Positions 18,681 to 28,051 are shown, counted from the stretch's first letter. The stretch is DNA of 64,000 nucleotides from Candidatus Competibacter denitrificans Run_A_D11 (GCF_001051235.1 NZ_CBTJ020000032.1:1-64000), one strand, 5' to 3'. The notes: generated by a model from the sequence alone, not told the origin. Translations and numbers: made by a program.

Positions 18681-19547
18681 CTATCGCTTATCTCGCGCCC
18701 GCGCCAGAACAGCACCTAAAATGATGGCACCCCCCAGCAAAGCCAGTGGCCCTGGCGTCTCTCCCAACAGCAGGAAGACCCAAACCGGATTCAGCACCGG
18801 TTCGATCATGGGAATCAAAATACCTTCAACGGCACGCACATGGCGTAGCGCGAAAGCGTACATCACGTAAGGCAGCCCCAGTTGCACGACACCGAGTAGC
18901 ACGAGTCCAACCCAACCGGTAACATCCGGCAGCGACTGAAACATAAAAGGCAATCCAATTAAAGCGGCTAAAAGATTGCCAAGCACCAACGCGGGAATGG
19001 CCGACTGGTCACGATGGCGGCGCAGAAACAGCGTCAGCCATCCAAAACAAAAACCGCTGACCAGCGCAACACCGTTCCCGAGATAGCCCTGAAAGCTCAG
19101 CTCATCGCCGAAAAACAGCAGCATTCCGAGCATGATCACCGCCAGACTTAGCCAGTCGTTCCGCCGGGTCGGCTCGCCCAGAAACCAGGGACTAAACAGC
19201 GCCACATAAACAGGAGCGGTATATTGCAGGAGAATGGCATTGGCCGCCGTGGTGAGTTTGTTGGCAACCACGAACAGCACCACAGTTCCTGCATAGGCGA
19301 CCGCTGCGCCAATCTGCTCGAATGACCCGTTAAATTGTAATTCGTGGCGGAAAACCAGCACCATAATAGCCGCGCCAATCAGGCTGCGCATCCCAGCGAT
19401 GGCCAGCGGATTCCAGTCAACCCACTTGATCAGTAACCCCCCCAGACTCCACAGCAGCGCCGTTACCAACAACATCAGCACAGCGCGGCGGTGGGTTAAA
19501 CTGGCGACTGCTGTCGCAGAGGTCGAATGCTCAGGCGTTACGCTCAT
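18681..19547 (-). CDS. EamA/DMT-superfamily transporter
   Basis: 288-residue inner-membrane protein with ten predicted helices in two EamA repeats (first around residues 20-150, second around 160-285), typical of drug/metabolite exporters. Substrate unknown. The ATG overlaps the stop of livF by 4 nt (ATGA), so it is coupled to that ABC ATPase gene even though the two families are not functionally linked elsewhere to my knowledge. The next gene downstream is the methyltransferase, 5 nt away. Confidence 0.88.
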   Translation of the reverse strand: MSVTPEHSTSATAVASLTHRRAVLMLLVTALLWSLGGLLIKWVDWNPLAIAGMRSLIGAAIMVLVFRHELQFNGSFEQIGAAVAYAGTVVLFVVANKLTTAANAILLQYTAPVYVALFSPWFLGEPTRRNDWLSLAVIMLGMLLFFGDELSFQGYLGNGVALVSGFCFGWLTLFLRRHRDQSAIPALVLGNLLAALIGLPFMFQSLPDVTGWVGLVLLGVVQLGLPYVMYAFALRHVRAVEGILIPMIEPVLNPVWVFLLLGETPGPLALLGGAIILGAVLARARDKR

Positions 19548-20254
19548 TCGCCGCCCAAATAGGCGTTGCGGACTTCCGGGTTGGCCAATAGTGCATCGGC
19601 GCGATCTTCCAGCACGATCCGGCCGACCTCCATGACATACCCGCGATGCGCCAGCTTCAACGCAGCACGGGCGTTCTGTTCGACCAAGACAATCGTCACA
19701 CCCGCTTCATTGATTTCCCACAAAGTTTGGAAGATCGCCTTGACTAATAATGGTGCCAAGCCAAGGCTAGGCTCATCCAGCAGCAGAATGCGCGGGTTGG
19801 CCATCAAGGCCCGGCCAATGGCCAGCATTTGCTGCTCGCCACCACTTAAGGTGCCGGCCAACTGGTTATGGCGCTGGGCCAATACCGGAAACAGCTCGTA
19901 AATCCATTGCAAAGTTTTAGCGATTTTGCCCGCATCGGTTTGCGAAAAAGCCCCTAAATTCAGATTTTCCCGCACGGTAAGGGTGCCGAACACTCGACGA
20001 CCTTCCGGGGATTGAGCAATTCCCATCGCGACCAGGCGATGAGCGGGCAATTTATGAATCGGCTGTGATTCGAAGCGGATTTCCCCTTGTGCCGGGCGCA
20101 ACAGGCCGCTGATTGTGCGCAAGGTGGTAGTTTTACCGGCGCCGTTGGCTCCAAGGATGGTGACGATCTCGCCTTGCCGCACTTGCAGGTTGATCCCGTG
20201 CAATGCTTCGACATTCCCGTAGCGGACGTGTAGATCTTCGGCTTCTAGCAACAT
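19544..20254 (-). CDS. livF: LivF-type ABC transporter ATPase, orphan
   Basis: ABC ATPase of 236 residues matching LivF of the branched-chain amino acid/urea HAAT transporters. Walker A is GANGAGKT (35-42), the signature LSGGEQQ (136-142) and Walker B LLLDEPS (157-163), with the LivF-typical LVEQNARAAL. The partners LivG, LivH, LivM and LivK are absent from both sides: upstream lies the htpG terminator and downstream an EamA gene. It is therefore either a relic, a trans-acting subunit for a transporter encoded elsewhere, or adapted to another role. Confidence 0.88.
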   Translation of the reverse strand: MLLEAEDLHVRYGNVEALHGINLQVRQGEIVTILGANGAGKTTTLRTISGLLRPAQGEIRFESQPIHKLPAHRLVAMGIAQSPEGRRVFGTLTVRENLNLGAFSQTDAGKIAKTLQWIYELFPVLAQRHNQLAGTLSGGEQQMLAIGRALMANPRILLLDEPSLGLAPLLVKAIFQTLWEINEAGVTIVLVEQNARAALKLAHRGYVMEVGRIVLEDRADALLANPEVRNAYLGGE

Positions 20255-20427
20255 GGGTTTGGGCTAACTGTTTCATCGTCAATGGCGGCAACAGCGACAG
20301 GCTGAGGAATCAGCGCTGCTGGAATTGCTCGAAACACCAACATCAAAATGTTCAAGCGCCGATTATCCTACCGCGTGCGCTAGCCGATGTCCCGCATCGT
20401 AGTCATTTCGTAGCAAAGAACCGGCGC

Positions 20428-20473
20428 AAAAAAGCATCGGCCCTTCTCTATCTTAGGGTAGAAAAGGGCCGAT
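20428..20473 (-). terminator. Intrinsic terminator of htpG
   Basis: Perfect 10-bp stem (ATCGGCCCTT / AAGGGCCGAT at 20436-20445 and 20464-20473), followed on the minus strand by a run of six T (20428-20433). It lies about 30-80 nt beyond the htpG stop codon and is a standard Rho-independent terminator. Confidence 0.85.
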
Positions 20474-20505
20474 CAGCCGACGCTCCGGCTATCCCTTAAG
20501 GTGTG

Positions 20506-22407
20506 TTACCCCATCGCCAGCAACAAAGCGTTCAAGCGCTTCACAAAACTGGCTGGGTCTTCCAACTGACCACCTTCCGCCAACACTGCCTGCTCGAACA
20601 GCAGATTGGTCAAGTCACCAAAGCGACTGGCATCACTCTCGCTCTTAAGACGGCCGACCAGCGGATGCTGAGGATTCAGCTCCAGATAGGGCTTGCTCAT
20701 CGGCACATTCTGGCCGGCGTCGCGCAGCATTCGTTCCAGATGGGAACTGAGCGCGTGTTCGTCCACCACCAGACAAGCCGGCGAATCGGTCAGACGAGTC
20801 GAAACCCGCACCTCTTTGACCTGATCGCCCAGCACCTCCTTGACCTTCGCCAGCAAGTCCTTGTGCTGATCCTCCGCCTGTTTTTGCTCCTGTTTTTCCT
20901 CTTCCGAGGCGATCTTGTCCAGATCCAACGCGCCCTTGGCGACCGATTGGAAATGCTTGCCGTCGAACTCATTGAGGTGCGACATCAACCACTCATCCAC
21001 GCGGTCGGTCAGCAGCAACACTTCCAGGCCCTTCTTGCGGAAGATTTCCAGGTGCGGGCTGTTTTTGGCGGCGGCGAAGCTTTCCGCCGTAATGTAGTAA
21101 ATCTTGTCCTGACCGTCTTTCATCCGGCTGATGTAATCGCTCAGGGTCACGATCTGATCGGAGCTGTCGGTGTGAGTCGAGGAGAAGCGGAACAGCTTGG
21201 CGATCTGCTCACGGTTGCCGTAATCCTCCGCCGGGCCTTCTTTGAGCGCTCGGCCGAATTCCTTCCAGAATTTGCCGTATTTCTCGGCGTCGTTTTGCGC
21301 TAGATCTTCCAGCAGCCCCAGCACTTTCTTGACCGAACCGGCGCGAATGCCGTCCACCACCTTGCTGCTTTGCAGGATTTCGCGGGAGATATTCAGCGGT
21401 AGATCGTTGGAGTCGATCACCCCACGCACAAACCGCAGGTAACGCGGCATCAGATGGTCTGCATCGTCCATGATGAACACCCGTTGCACGTAGAGCTTGA
21501 CGCCGTGGCGCTGCTCCCGATCCCACAGGTCAAACGGCGCACGGCCGGGCAGGAACAACAGCGAGGTGTATTCCAGCTTGCCCTCAACCCGATTGTGGGT
21601 CCAAGCCAACGGGTCCTCGAAATCGTGACCAACGTGCTTGTAGAACTCTTTGTATTCCTCTTTCGTGATCTCTTGCTTGGGCCGCGCCCATAGCGCCGCT
21701 GCCTGATTGATACGCTCGTCCTCGATTTGAGGGGGCGCATCCTTATCTTCGCTGTACTTCTGCACCGGCATGATGACCGGCAAGGTAATGTGATCGGAAT
21801 ATTTGGTAATGATCGAGCGTAACTGCCACTCGTTCAGCAATTCGGCCTCGTCCTCGCGCAGATGGAGAGTGACCTCAGTACCGCGCGCCGCTTTATCAAT
21901 ATTTTCAAGCGTGTAGTCACCCTCGCCGCTGGATTCCCACAACACACCGTGCTCTGGCCCCAAACCGGCGCGGCGGGTGCGCAGGGTCACCTTGTCGGCG
22001 ACGATAAAGCTGGAATAGAACCCGACACCGAACTGGCCAATCAGGTTGGCGTCCCTGGCTTGGTCGCCGGTCAGCTTTTGCATGAACTGGCGAGTGCCGG
22101 AGCGGGCGATGGTGCCGATGTTGTCGATGACTTCCTGCCGATCCATGCCGATGCCGTTATCGGCGACGGTGATGGTACGGGCATCCTTGTCGAAACTGAC
22201 CCGGATTTTCAGATCGGGGGCCTTTTCGTACAGCGCACCATCGGTCAACGCTTCGAAACGCAACTTGTCGCAGGCATCCGAGGCGTTGGAGATCAGTTCG
22301 CGCAGAAAAACTTCTTTGTGGGAATACAGGGAATGCGCGACCAGGCGCAACAACTGCTGTACTTCGGCTTGAAAACCAAGGGTTTCCTTGCGGGCTTCGA
22401 CGGTCAT
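20506..22407 (-). CDS. htpG: Molecular chaperone HtpG (Hsp90)
   Basis: Bacterial Hsp90 (633 residues), an ATP-dependent cytoplasmic chaperone. The GHKL ATPase motifs are clear: [20 protein letters not shown], and the [10 protein letters not shown] lid region. The frame is open to 22452, but AGGAG precedes the ATG at 22407 and the resulting start ([13 protein letters not shown]) matches the family. A near-consensus sigma32 promoter lies 45-72 nt upstream, and a strong intrinsic terminator follows, so htpG is probably a monocistronic heat-shock unit. Confidence 0.97.
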   Translation of the reverse strand: MTVEARKETLGFQAEVQQLLRLVAHSLYSHKEVFLRELISNASDACDKLRFEALTDGALYEKAPDLKIRVSFDKDARTITVADNGIGMDRQEVIDNIGTIARSGTRQFMQKLTGDQARDANLIGQFGVGFYSSFIVADKVTLRTRRAGLGPEHGVLWESSGEGDYTLENIDKAARGTEVTLHLREDEAELLNEWQLRSIITKYSDHITLPVIMPVQKYSEDKDAPPQIEDERINQAAALWARPKQEITKEEYKEFYKHVGHDFEDPLAWTHNRVEGKLEYTSLLFLPGRAPFDLWDREQRHGVKLYVQRVFIMDDADHLMPRYLRFVRGVIDSNDLPLNISREILQSSKVVDGIRAGSVKKVLGLLEDLAQNDAEKYGKFWKEFGRALKEGPAEDYGNREQIAKLFRFSSTHTDSSDQIVTLSDYISRMKDGQDKIYYITAESFAAAKNSPHLEIFRKKGLEVLLLTDRVDEWLMSHLNEFDGKHFQSVAKGALDLDKIASEEEKQEQKQAEDQHKDLLAKVKEVLGDQVKEVRVSTRLTDSPACLVVDEHALSSHLERMLRDAGQNVPMSKPYLELNPQHPLVGRLKSESDASRFGDLTNLLFEQAVLAEGGQLEDPASFVKRLNALLLAMG

Positions 22408-22451
22408 GGGTAACGGACTCCTGGATGATAGAATTTGAGGTTTAAACCCCA

Positions 22452-22479
22452 ATATGCGGACGAACAGTGGGATTTCAAG
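22452..22479 (-). promoter_or_regulatory. Sigma32-like heat-shock promoter of htpG
   Basis: On the minus strand a perfect -35 CTTGAAA (22473-22479) is followed after 13 nt by CCGCATAT (22452-22459), which matches the heat-shock -10 consensus CCCCATnT at all but one defined position. Transcription would begin about 35-40 nt before the htpG ATG at 22407. htpG belongs to the sigma32 regulon in gammaproteobacteria, which supports the call. Confidence 0.75.
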
Positions 22480-22548
22480 GCAGTAGCATTTCCCGATCCA
22501 GCAGGTTGGATTAAGCTGCTTACGATCCTATCTCACAGGAGCTTCACC

Positions 22549-23160
22549 GTGTCCCAAGTGCAAACTAAAAGTTTTTTTAGCGCCGATGATTACTTGGCTT
22601 TGGAAGAACACAGTCCTGAAAAGCATGAATATCTAGCCGGTGAAATTTTCGCAATGGTCGGCGCAACCGACGCCCATGTAACGATCACAATGAATTTGGC
22701 TTTTTTGCTACGCCCCCACGTCCGCGGCCGACCTTTCCGGGTCTACATGCTCGACATGAAACTCCGTGTAGAGACCGCTGACGCCTTCTTCTATCCCGAC
22801 CTACTGGTGACTTGCACCCCGGAAGATCATGCGTCGCCGCGCTTCAAGCGCCAGCCCACCGTGTTGGTCCAAGTGTTATCCAAAACGACCGCTGCGTTTG
22901 ATCGGGGCCAGAAATTTGCCATTTACCGCCAGATACCGAGCTTGCGCGAATACGTTTTAATCGAGCAAGAACGCATGAGTGTGGAATGCTTTCGCCGTGA
23001 CGAACGAGATCGGTGGGTATTACAAAGTTACGGCCCCGGCGACCGGGTGGAATTGTCGAGCCTGGAGTTCAGCAGCCCTATCGAGGCGCTTTATGAAGAT
23101 GTGGCGCTGCCAGAAAATCCCGACGAACCTTGGCGGTTGTCCGAAGAAAAGCCGGAGTGA
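22549..23160 (+). CDS. Uma2-family (DUF820) putative endonuclease
   Basis: 203-residue PD-(D/E)xK-fold protein of the Uma2 family. Features are the N-terminal YLALEEHSPEKHEYLAGEIFAM (glutamate in HEY..GEI), FYPDLLVTC carrying the central aspartate, and LVQVLSKTTAAFDRGQKFAIYRQIPSLREYVLI. The canonical family reads E-x-L at the position that is QVL here, so one catalytic acidic residue may be altered. The frame is open from 22435 inside the htpG promoter region, but AGGAG followed by GTG at 22549 is a better start. Function is unknown for the family; many copies occur in cyanobacteria and some proteobacteria. It is divergent from htpG. Confidence 0.82.
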   Translation: MSQVQTKSFFSADDYLALEEHSPEKHEYLAGEIFAMVGATDAHVTITMNLAFLLRPHVRGRPFRVYMLDMKLRVETADAFFYPDLLVTCTPEDHASPRFKRQPTVLVQVLSKTTAAFDRGQKFAIYRQIPSLREYVLIEQERMSVECFRRDERDRWVLQSYGPGDRVELSSLEFSSPIEALYEDVALPENPDEPWRLSEEKPE

Positions 23161-23175
23161 ACGGACAGCCATGCC

Positions 23176-23658
23176 CTACTCGAACGCCAAGCCTTCATGC
23201 CGCAACAGCCAGCGTTTAATCGCCAGCGGATCGCCCTTTACTTCCCCTGCGTAACCGCCTAACCCCTGCCGGCTCACCACCCGATGGCAGGGAATTAGAA
23301 TTGGTATCGGATTACTCCGGCACGCCCCGCCGATGGCGCGAGGAGCGGTATCCAGTCGCTGCGCCAGTTCGCCATAGCTCAGCACAGAACCTGTCGGAAT
23401 CGCTTGCAGAGCCACCCACACTCTCTGTTGAAACGCCGTCCCAGCCGGGGCCAGTGGCACATTGAATGAGGCGAGCGGATGGTGAAAATAGGCGATCAAC
23501 TGGGTTACGACAGCCTCGGTCGCCGCATTCACCGGCGCCTGTTCGGCAGCATCGGCTGGCAAATAATCCAGCGCGCTCACCGCCTTATCGCTCATGCGAA
23601 TACCGATGCGGCCCATCGGCGTGGCAATGACCGCCTGATAATCACCGCTCCCGTTCAT
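23176..23658 (-). CDS. ogt: Methylated-DNA-[protein]-cysteine S-methyltransferase
   Basis: Suicide DNA-repair enzyme that removes O6-alkyl groups from guanine. The active-site motif PCHRV has the acceptor cysteine at about residue 124 of 160, preceded by the helix-turn-helix segment SVLSYGELAQ and the arginine-finger region AIGGACRSNPIPI. The reading frame extends far upstream inside cysQ, but the ATG at 23658, two nt after the cysQ stop, gives the normal length. It is translationally linked to cysQ, a pairing without obvious metabolic logic. Confidence 0.94.
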   Translation of the reverse strand: MNGSGDYQAVIATPMGRIGIRMSDKAVSALDYLPADAAEQAPVNAATEAVVTQLIAYFHHPLASFNVPLAPAGTAFQQRVWVALQAIPTGSVLSYGELAQRLDTAPRAIGGACRSNPIPILIPCHRVVSRQGLGGYAGEVKGDPLAIKRWLLRHEGLAFE

Positions 23659-23660
23659 AT

Positions 23661-24476
23661 TCAATCCTCGCGCGGAACGAAGCTCAACCAGTCGCGGCTG
23701 GCGTCGCCGTAAACGATGAAGTAGGGATTCAACAACGATTCGTGGGTATTGTAGCGCAACGCTTCGCCGGTCTCCGCCGACACCACCCGGCCACCCGCCA
23801 CTTCGACGATAGCTTGCGCGGCGGCGGTATCCCATTCTGAGGTCGGTCCAAAACGTGGATACACGTCCGCTAAGCCTTCCGCCACCTGGCAGAATTTGAG
23901 GGAGCTACCGATGGTGACCAGTTCATACGCCCCCAGCTTGGCGGCGAATTGTTGCAACTTCGGCCCGCCGTGGGATTTGCTGCCGACTACGCGCACCGGT
24001 TCACCGAGCCGCAATGGCTTAATAGTAATCGGTTGCGGTGGCTGCCCCGGTTCCTCCCGAAACGCGCCATCACCACGCGCAGCGGAGTAACACACGCCAG
24101 TCACTGGCACCCTCACCACCCCGAATACCGGTTCGTGCTCCTCGATGAAGGCGATGTTGACGGTGAATTGGCCGTTGCGCTGGACGAATTCCTTGGTGCC
24201 ATCCAGCGGGTCCACCAACCAATAGCGCCGCCAGTTCGACCGCTCGGAAAAAGGTACAGCCGCCGATTCCTCGGACAGCACCGGAATATCAGGCGTCAAA
24301 TTTTGTAAGCCGGCGACGATGACGCGATGCGCGGCCAAATCAGCGACGGTCAGCGGACTGTTGTCATCCTTGGCAGTGACATCAAAGGCGGTCGCGTAAA
24401 TCTCCAGAATCTGCTCGCTGGCTTCTGCCGCTAACGCCCGCACAGGCTCAAGCCAAGCAGACCATTCATCGCGCAT
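23661..24476 (-). CDS. cysQ: 3'(2'),5'-bisphosphate nucleotidase CysQ, copy 1
   Basis: Inositol-monophosphatase-fold Mg-dependent phosphatase that hydrolyses PAP (3'-phosphoadenosine 5'-phosphate) left by sulfotransfer and sulfate assimilation. The metal-binding DPLDGT is at residues 89-94, LSEES supplies an upstream glutamate and SEWDTAAAQAIVE the C-terminal motif. Length 271 residues is normal. A paralogue lies at 55141-55983. A PAP phosphatase fits the presence of a sulfotransferase-like domain in the 38568-42800 protein, but this functional link is inferred. Confidence 0.92.
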   Translation of the reverse strand: MRDEWSAWLEPVRALAAEASEQILEIYATAFDVTAKDDNSPLTVADLAAHRVIVAGLQNLTPDIPVLSEESAAVPFSERSNWRRYWLVDPLDGTKEFVQRNGQFTVNIAFIEEHEPVFGVVRVPVTGVCYSAARGDGAFREEPGQPPQPITIKPLRLGEPVRVVGSKSHGGPKLQQFAAKLGAYELVTIGSSLKFCQVAEGLADVYPRFGPTSEWDTAAAQAIVEVAGGRVVSAETGEALRYNTHESLLNPYFIVYGDASRDWLSFVPRED

Positions 24477-24503
24477 CGCTGTTTTCTCCGGCTATAAAAC
24501 GCG

Positions 24504-24528
24504 AAAGGGCGATCTGGAAGGATCGCCC
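24504..24528 (-). terminator. Terminator of the rpsP-rimM-trmD-rplS operon
   Basis: 8-bp perfect stem (GGGCGATC / GATCGCCC, 6-nt loop) beginning about 25 nt past the rplS stop. It is followed on the minus strand by TTTCGCGTTTT, a weak T-tract. Its position at the end of the ribosomal operon supports termination. Confidence 0.6.
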
Positions 24529-24551
24529 CGCTCGTTAAATCTGGGATTGAA

Positions 24552-24899
24552 TTAGGAAAGCTTTTCCTTGATACGGGCCGCCTTGCCTTCCAGACCACGC
24601 AGATAGTAAAGCTTGGCGCGGCGCACGTCGCCCCGTCGCTTCACGGTGATATCGGCAATAGCCGGGCTGTAGGATTGAAACACCCGCTCCACACCTTCAC
24701 CGTGAGAAATCTTGCGCACGGTAAAGGCCGAGTTCAGCCCTCGGTTGCGCTTGGCGATCACGATGCCCTCGAACGCCTGCAAGCGCTCGCGGTTGCCTTC
24801 CTTCACCTTGACCCGCACCACCACAGTATCACCGGGACCAAAGTCCGGGATTTCACGGTTCATCTGTTCTTTTTCAAAGGCTTCAACCAGTTTGCTCAT
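24552..24899 (-). CDS. rplS: 50S ribosomal protein L19
   Basis: 115-residue L19, located at the 30S-50S interface. It reads [12 protein letters not shown] at the start and contains [25 protein letters not shown] and [16 protein letters not shown], all characteristic. The frame extends upstream into trmD, but the ATG at 24899, five nt after trmD ends, is the family start. It is the last gene of the conserved rpsP-rimM-trmD-rplS operon, followed by an intrinsic terminator. Confidence 0.97.
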   Translation of the reverse strand: MSKLVEAFEKEQMNREIPDFGPGDTVVVRVKVKEGNRERLQAFEGIVIAKRNRGLNSAFTVRKISHGEGVERVFQSYSPAIADITVKRRGDVRRAKLYYLRGLEGKAARIKEKLS

Positions 24900-24903
24900 C
24901 ACA

Positions 24904-25695
24904 CTACGCTCCACGTTGCTCCGTGAGATCCCCGGCCACGCCGGCCTTCTCCACTCTCTTTTGATATTCGCGAATAAAATCATCCAACAACATCTGCTCA
25001 GCGGCATCCAACACCCGCTGCGCTAGCAATTCTGGCCGCCGTAGCCAGGTTCGGCCCAGGGACTCACGCCGACGCCAGCGGGCAATAGCAGCATGATCGC
25101 CACCCAATAACACCGCCGGTACGCGCCGACCGTCGATTTCCTCAGGGCGGGTATAGTGCGGGCAATCCAACAGACCATCCATAAACGAATCCTGTTCGGC
25201 CGACTCGCTATCGTTCAACGCCCCCGGCAACAACCGGGCCAGCGCATCAATCAACACCAACGCCGCCAGCTCACCACCGCTCAGCACGTAATCGCCGATG
25301 GACCATTCATCATCCACCTCGGTCTCGATCAGGCGCTCGTCAATCCCTTCATACCGGCCAGCCAGCAAAATCAGTCGATCTTCCTGTGCCAGTTCCCGCA
25401 CACCGTCTTGATTGAGCGGCCGGCCCTGTGGGCTTAAGTAAATCGTCTTGCCGCTTGGTTCTACCGCTTGTCTAGCCCGCCGCAGCGTATCGCGTAGCGG
25501 CTGCACCTTCATCACCATTCCTGGTCCACCACCATAAGGCCGGTCGTCCACTGTGCGATGACGGTCGTGGGTCTCCGCGCGAGGGTCCCAGGTCGTGACC
25601 GTCAACAGCCCGCGTTCGACTGCTCGGCCGGTAACCCCAAACCGTAATAGCGTTTCAACCATTTCAGGAAACAGGGTCACTACATCTACACGCAC
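24904..25695 (-). CDS. trmD: tRNA (guanine-N1)-methyltransferase
   Basis: SPOUT-class methyltransferase that forms m1G37 in tRNAs and prevents +1 frameshifting. Visible features include the start [12 protein letters not shown], the [14 protein letters not shown] loop and the knotted SAM site [19 protein letters not shown]. The frame is open to an ATG at 25734, but GAGG upstream of GTG at 25695 and the typical family N-terminus favour that start (263 residues). It is the third gene of the ribosomal operon. Confidence 0.96.
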   Translation of the reverse strand: MRVDVVTLFPEMVETLLRFGVTGRAVERGLLTVTTWDPRAETHDRHRTVDDRPYGGGPGMVMKVQPLRDTLRRARQAVEPSGKTIYLSPQGRPLNQDGVRELAQEDRLILLAGRYEGIDERLIETEVDDEWSIGDYVLSGGELAALVLIDALARLLPGALNDSESAEQDSFMDGLLDCPHYTRPEEIDGRRVPAVLLGGDHAAIARWRRRESLGRTWLRRPELLAQRVLDAAEQMLLDDFIREYQKRVEKAGVAGDLTEQRGA

Positions 25696-25758
25696 GACGA
25701 CATTCCTCGCTACACCCCTTGCCAACGACGGCATCGGGACCGAGCAAGCAGCACACCC

Positions 25759-26259
25759 CTAGAAGTCCGGGTCCCAATCCACTCGCAGCAAGCGCTGCGC
25801 GAAATCAATTTCGACGACGACCCTATCCCGGACAAAGGGGATCAGTCGCTCTCGCTCACCTTGCACGACCATCACATCGTTGGCGCCGGTCGCGAATAAA
25901 TACTTGATGGTTCCCAAGTCGATGCCGTCCATGGTTGCCACCCGTAACCCTTCCAAATCCACCCAGTAATATTCACCAGGCTTCGGTGGGGTCAACTGTG
26001 CGCGCCGCACGGCGATCTCGCTCTGGATCAAGGTGGCCGCCTGGTCCCTGTCATCGTAACCGGCGAACTTCAGTACTACTCCTTCGCCATGCGCACGACT
26101 TGCCTCAACCTGGAACGGCTGCCATTCTCCCTGTTGCCGTAAAAACAACGGGTGGTAGCGCGTGATCCCTGCTCGAGGCTGGGTCTCGGAAAATACCCGC
26201 ACCCAGCCCTGCACACCGAACAATCCGGAAATCCGCCCCAAAATCACCCAATCCGACAT
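25759..26259 (-). CDS. rimM: 16S rRNA processing protein RimM
   Basis: 166-residue 30S maturation factor that binds ribosomal protein S19 and aids head-domain assembly. The N-terminal RimM domain carries GRISGLFGVQGWVRV, and the C-terminal PRC-barrel domain begins near GEYYWVDLEGLRV and contains IPFVRDRVVVEID. Order and strand within rpsP-rimM-trmD-rplS are canonical. The ATG at 26259 leaves 33 nt to the rpsP stop. Confidence 0.96.
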   Translation of the reverse strand: MSDWVILGRISGLFGVQGWVRVFSETQPRAGITRYHPLFLRQQGEWQPFQVEASRAHGEGVVLKFAGYDDRDQAATLIQSEIAVRRAQLTPPKPGEYYWVDLEGLRVATMDGIDLGTIKYLFATGANDVMVVQGERERLIPFVRDRVVVEIDFAQRLLRVDWDPDF

Positions 26260-26292
26260 CGCGGCAAAGCGGAGTGACGAGGGGATAACGGG

Positions 26293-26547
26293 TTATTGAA
26301 CTTGGTGCTTGCCGGCCTCGGCGATCAGGCTGACGACTCGCTCCGAGGGCTGGGCACCGTTGTTCAACCAGTACTGCACACGCTCTTGGTTGAGGCTTAA
26401 GCGCTGTTCCTTACCGCTGGCGATGGGGTTGAAAAAACCGATGCGTTCAATATAGCTGCCGTCGCGCCGGTTGCGGCTGTCGGTTACAACGACGGTATAA
26501 AAAGGGCGCTTCTTGGCGCCGCCGCGCGACAGGCGGATGGTAACCAT
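26293..26547 (-). CDS. rpsP: 30S ribosomal protein S16
   Basis: 84-residue S16, beginning [17 protein letters not shown] as in most proteobacteria, with [11 protein letters not shown] and the C-terminal GAQPSERV region. It is the first gene of the rpsP operon. AGAGG lies about 12 nt before the ATG. A terminator-like hairpin at 26581-26603 separates it from ffh, so a separate promoter is expected in the short gap or the upstream transcript reads through. Confidence 0.97.
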   Translation of the reverse strand: MVTIRLSRGGAKKRPFYTVVVTDSRNRRDGSYIERIGFFNPIASGKEQRLSLNQERVQYWLNNGAQPSERVVSLIAEAGKHQVQ

Positions 26548-26580
26548 ACGCTATGAATACCTCTTGCGAATTCTGATACG

Positions 26581-26603
26581 AAAAGCTGCCCACGCGGGGC
26601 AGC
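26581..26603 (-). terminator. Terminator downstream of ffh
   Basis: 7-bp GC-rich stem (GCTGCCC / GGGCAGC, 5-nt loop), followed on the minus strand by TTTT. It lies about 80 nt after the ffh stop and before rpsP. The T-tract is short, so efficiency may be partial. Confidence 0.6.
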
Positions 26604-26680
26604 CGGACGAAGCGGAGAATAATAACTGAAATCGGGTACGTTTGGAACCGATGTATAGCTGTTCGATTCTGTCAGGGCTT

Positions 26681-28051
26681 CTAGGGCTTGATGGGCGGTA
26701 AGCTACCCATCGGCAATCGCCCTTGCAGACCGCGCAACATCTTCATGAAACCCCCACCCTTCATCTTCTTCATCATCTTTTGGGCCTGATCAAACTGCTT
26801 CAAAAGCCGGTTCACATCCTGAATTTGGTTACCGGAACCGGTTGCGATCCGCCGCTTACGTGACCCTTTGATAATGTCCGGAAACCGACGTTCCTGGGGC
26901 GTCATCGAGTTGATTATCGCTACCAGACGCTTGACTTCCTTGTCAGCAGCCTGATCCTTGAGAGCGGCCGGCGCAGCGTTGAAACCTGGCATTTTATCCA
27001 GCAAGCTGGCAATTCCGCCCATCTTGAGCATCTGTTCCATTTGCTCGCGAAAATCCTCCAGATCGAAACCTCGGCCTTTTTGAACCTTCTGCGCCAACTT
27101 AAGGGCTTTTTCTTTGTCAACCTTCTGTTCCATCTCCTCAACCAGGCTCAATACATCGCCTTTGCCGAGGATTCGGGACGCGACCCGCTCAGGATAGAAC
27201 GGCTCCAAAGCCGCCGTTTTCTCGCCCACTCCGAGAAATTTAATTGGCTTGCCGGTGATCTGGCGGATGGACAGGGCAGCGCCGCCGCGCGCGTCGCCAT
27301 CCGTCTTAGTCAGTACCACACCGGTCAGCGGTAAGTTCTTGTCGAATGCTTGGGCAGTGACGGCCGCGTCCTGACCGGTCATGCTGTCAACCACAAACAG
27401 CGTTTCAATCGGATCGAGCACGGTGTGAACCCGCTGGATCTCCGCCATCATCTCCTCATCGATGTGCAGCCGACCGGCGGTATCGACGATCAGCACCTCC
27501 ATGGCGTGAAGGCGGGCATAGTCCAACGCTTGACGGGCAATGGTTTCTGGTGCTTGATCTGAGGTACTGGGAAAAAATTCCGCGCCAACCTCGCCGGCCA
27601 ATTTGCGTAACTGTTCGATGGCGGCGGGCCGGTATACATCGCAACTAACCACCATGACCTTTTTGCGCTGGCGCTCCTTGAGCCAACGAGCCAACTTGGC
27701 AACGCTGGTGGTCTTGCCGGAGCCTTGCAGGCCGGCCATGAGCACCACTGCCGGCGGTTGCACACGCAGGTTCAACTCGGCGTTGGCCTCACCCATCACA
27801 CCGATCAATTCCTCGTGAACGATCTTGATCAGCACTTGACCAGGCGTCAGGCTCAGCAAGACTTCCTCACCGATGGCTCGTTCGCGGACCCGGTTGATGA
27901 ACTCGCGCACTACCGGTAGCGCCACGTCAGCTTCCAACAGCGCCATGCGAACCTCGCGCAGCGCGTCCTTGATATTGTCCTCAGTCAGGCGACCTTGGCC
28001 GCGCAAATTCTTGACGGTGCGCAACAGACGTTCGCTGAGATTTTCGAACAT
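26681..28051 (-). CDS. ffh: Signal recognition particle protein Ffh
   Basis: SRP54 GTPase (456 residues) that binds 4.5S RNA and signal peptides of nascent membrane proteins. The N domain occupies about 1-85; the G domain has the P-loop GLQGSGKTT, VDTAGRLHIDEEM and LTKTDGDARGGA. The C-terminal M domain (from about 300) is methionine-rich and includes the RNA-binding RKRRIATGSGNQIQDVNRLL. Placement just upstream of rpsP is the usual gammaproteobacterial arrangement. It is divergent from the YpjD-like gene. Confidence 0.97.
   Translation of the reverse strand: MFENLSERLLRTVKNLRGQGRLTEDNIKDALREVRMALLEADVALPVVREFINRVRERAIGEEVLLSLTPGQVLIKIVHEELIGVMGEANAELNLRVQPPAVVLMAGLQGSGKTTSVAKLARWLKERQRKKVMVVSCDVYRPAAIEQLRKLAGEVGAEFFPSTSDQAPETIARQALDYARLHAMEVLIVDTAGRLHIDEEMMAEIQRVHTVLDPIETLFVVDSMTGQDAAVTAQAFDKNLPLTGVVLTKTDGDARGGAALSIRQITGKPIKFLGVGEKTAALEPFYPERVASRILGKGDVLSLVEEMEQKVDKEKALKLAQKVQKGRGFDLEDFREQMEQMLKMGGIASLLDKMPGFNAAPAALKDQAADKEVKRLVAIINSMTPQERRFPDIIKGSRKRRIATGSGNQIQDVNRLLKQFDQAQKMMKKMKGGGFMKMLRGLQGRLPMGSLPPIKP

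Noticed and set aside
20503..21303. Long plus-strand reading frame (266 codons) opposite the 3' half of htpG
   Set aside because: It is the mirror of a strongly conserved Hsp90 coding sequence in a GC-rich frame, with no ribosome-binding site or recognisable domain.
22435..22548. Upstream extension of the Uma2 gene
   Set aside because: The extra 38 codons run through the htpG sigma32 promoter and leader; the GTG at 22549 has a clear AGGAG and gives the family N-terminus.
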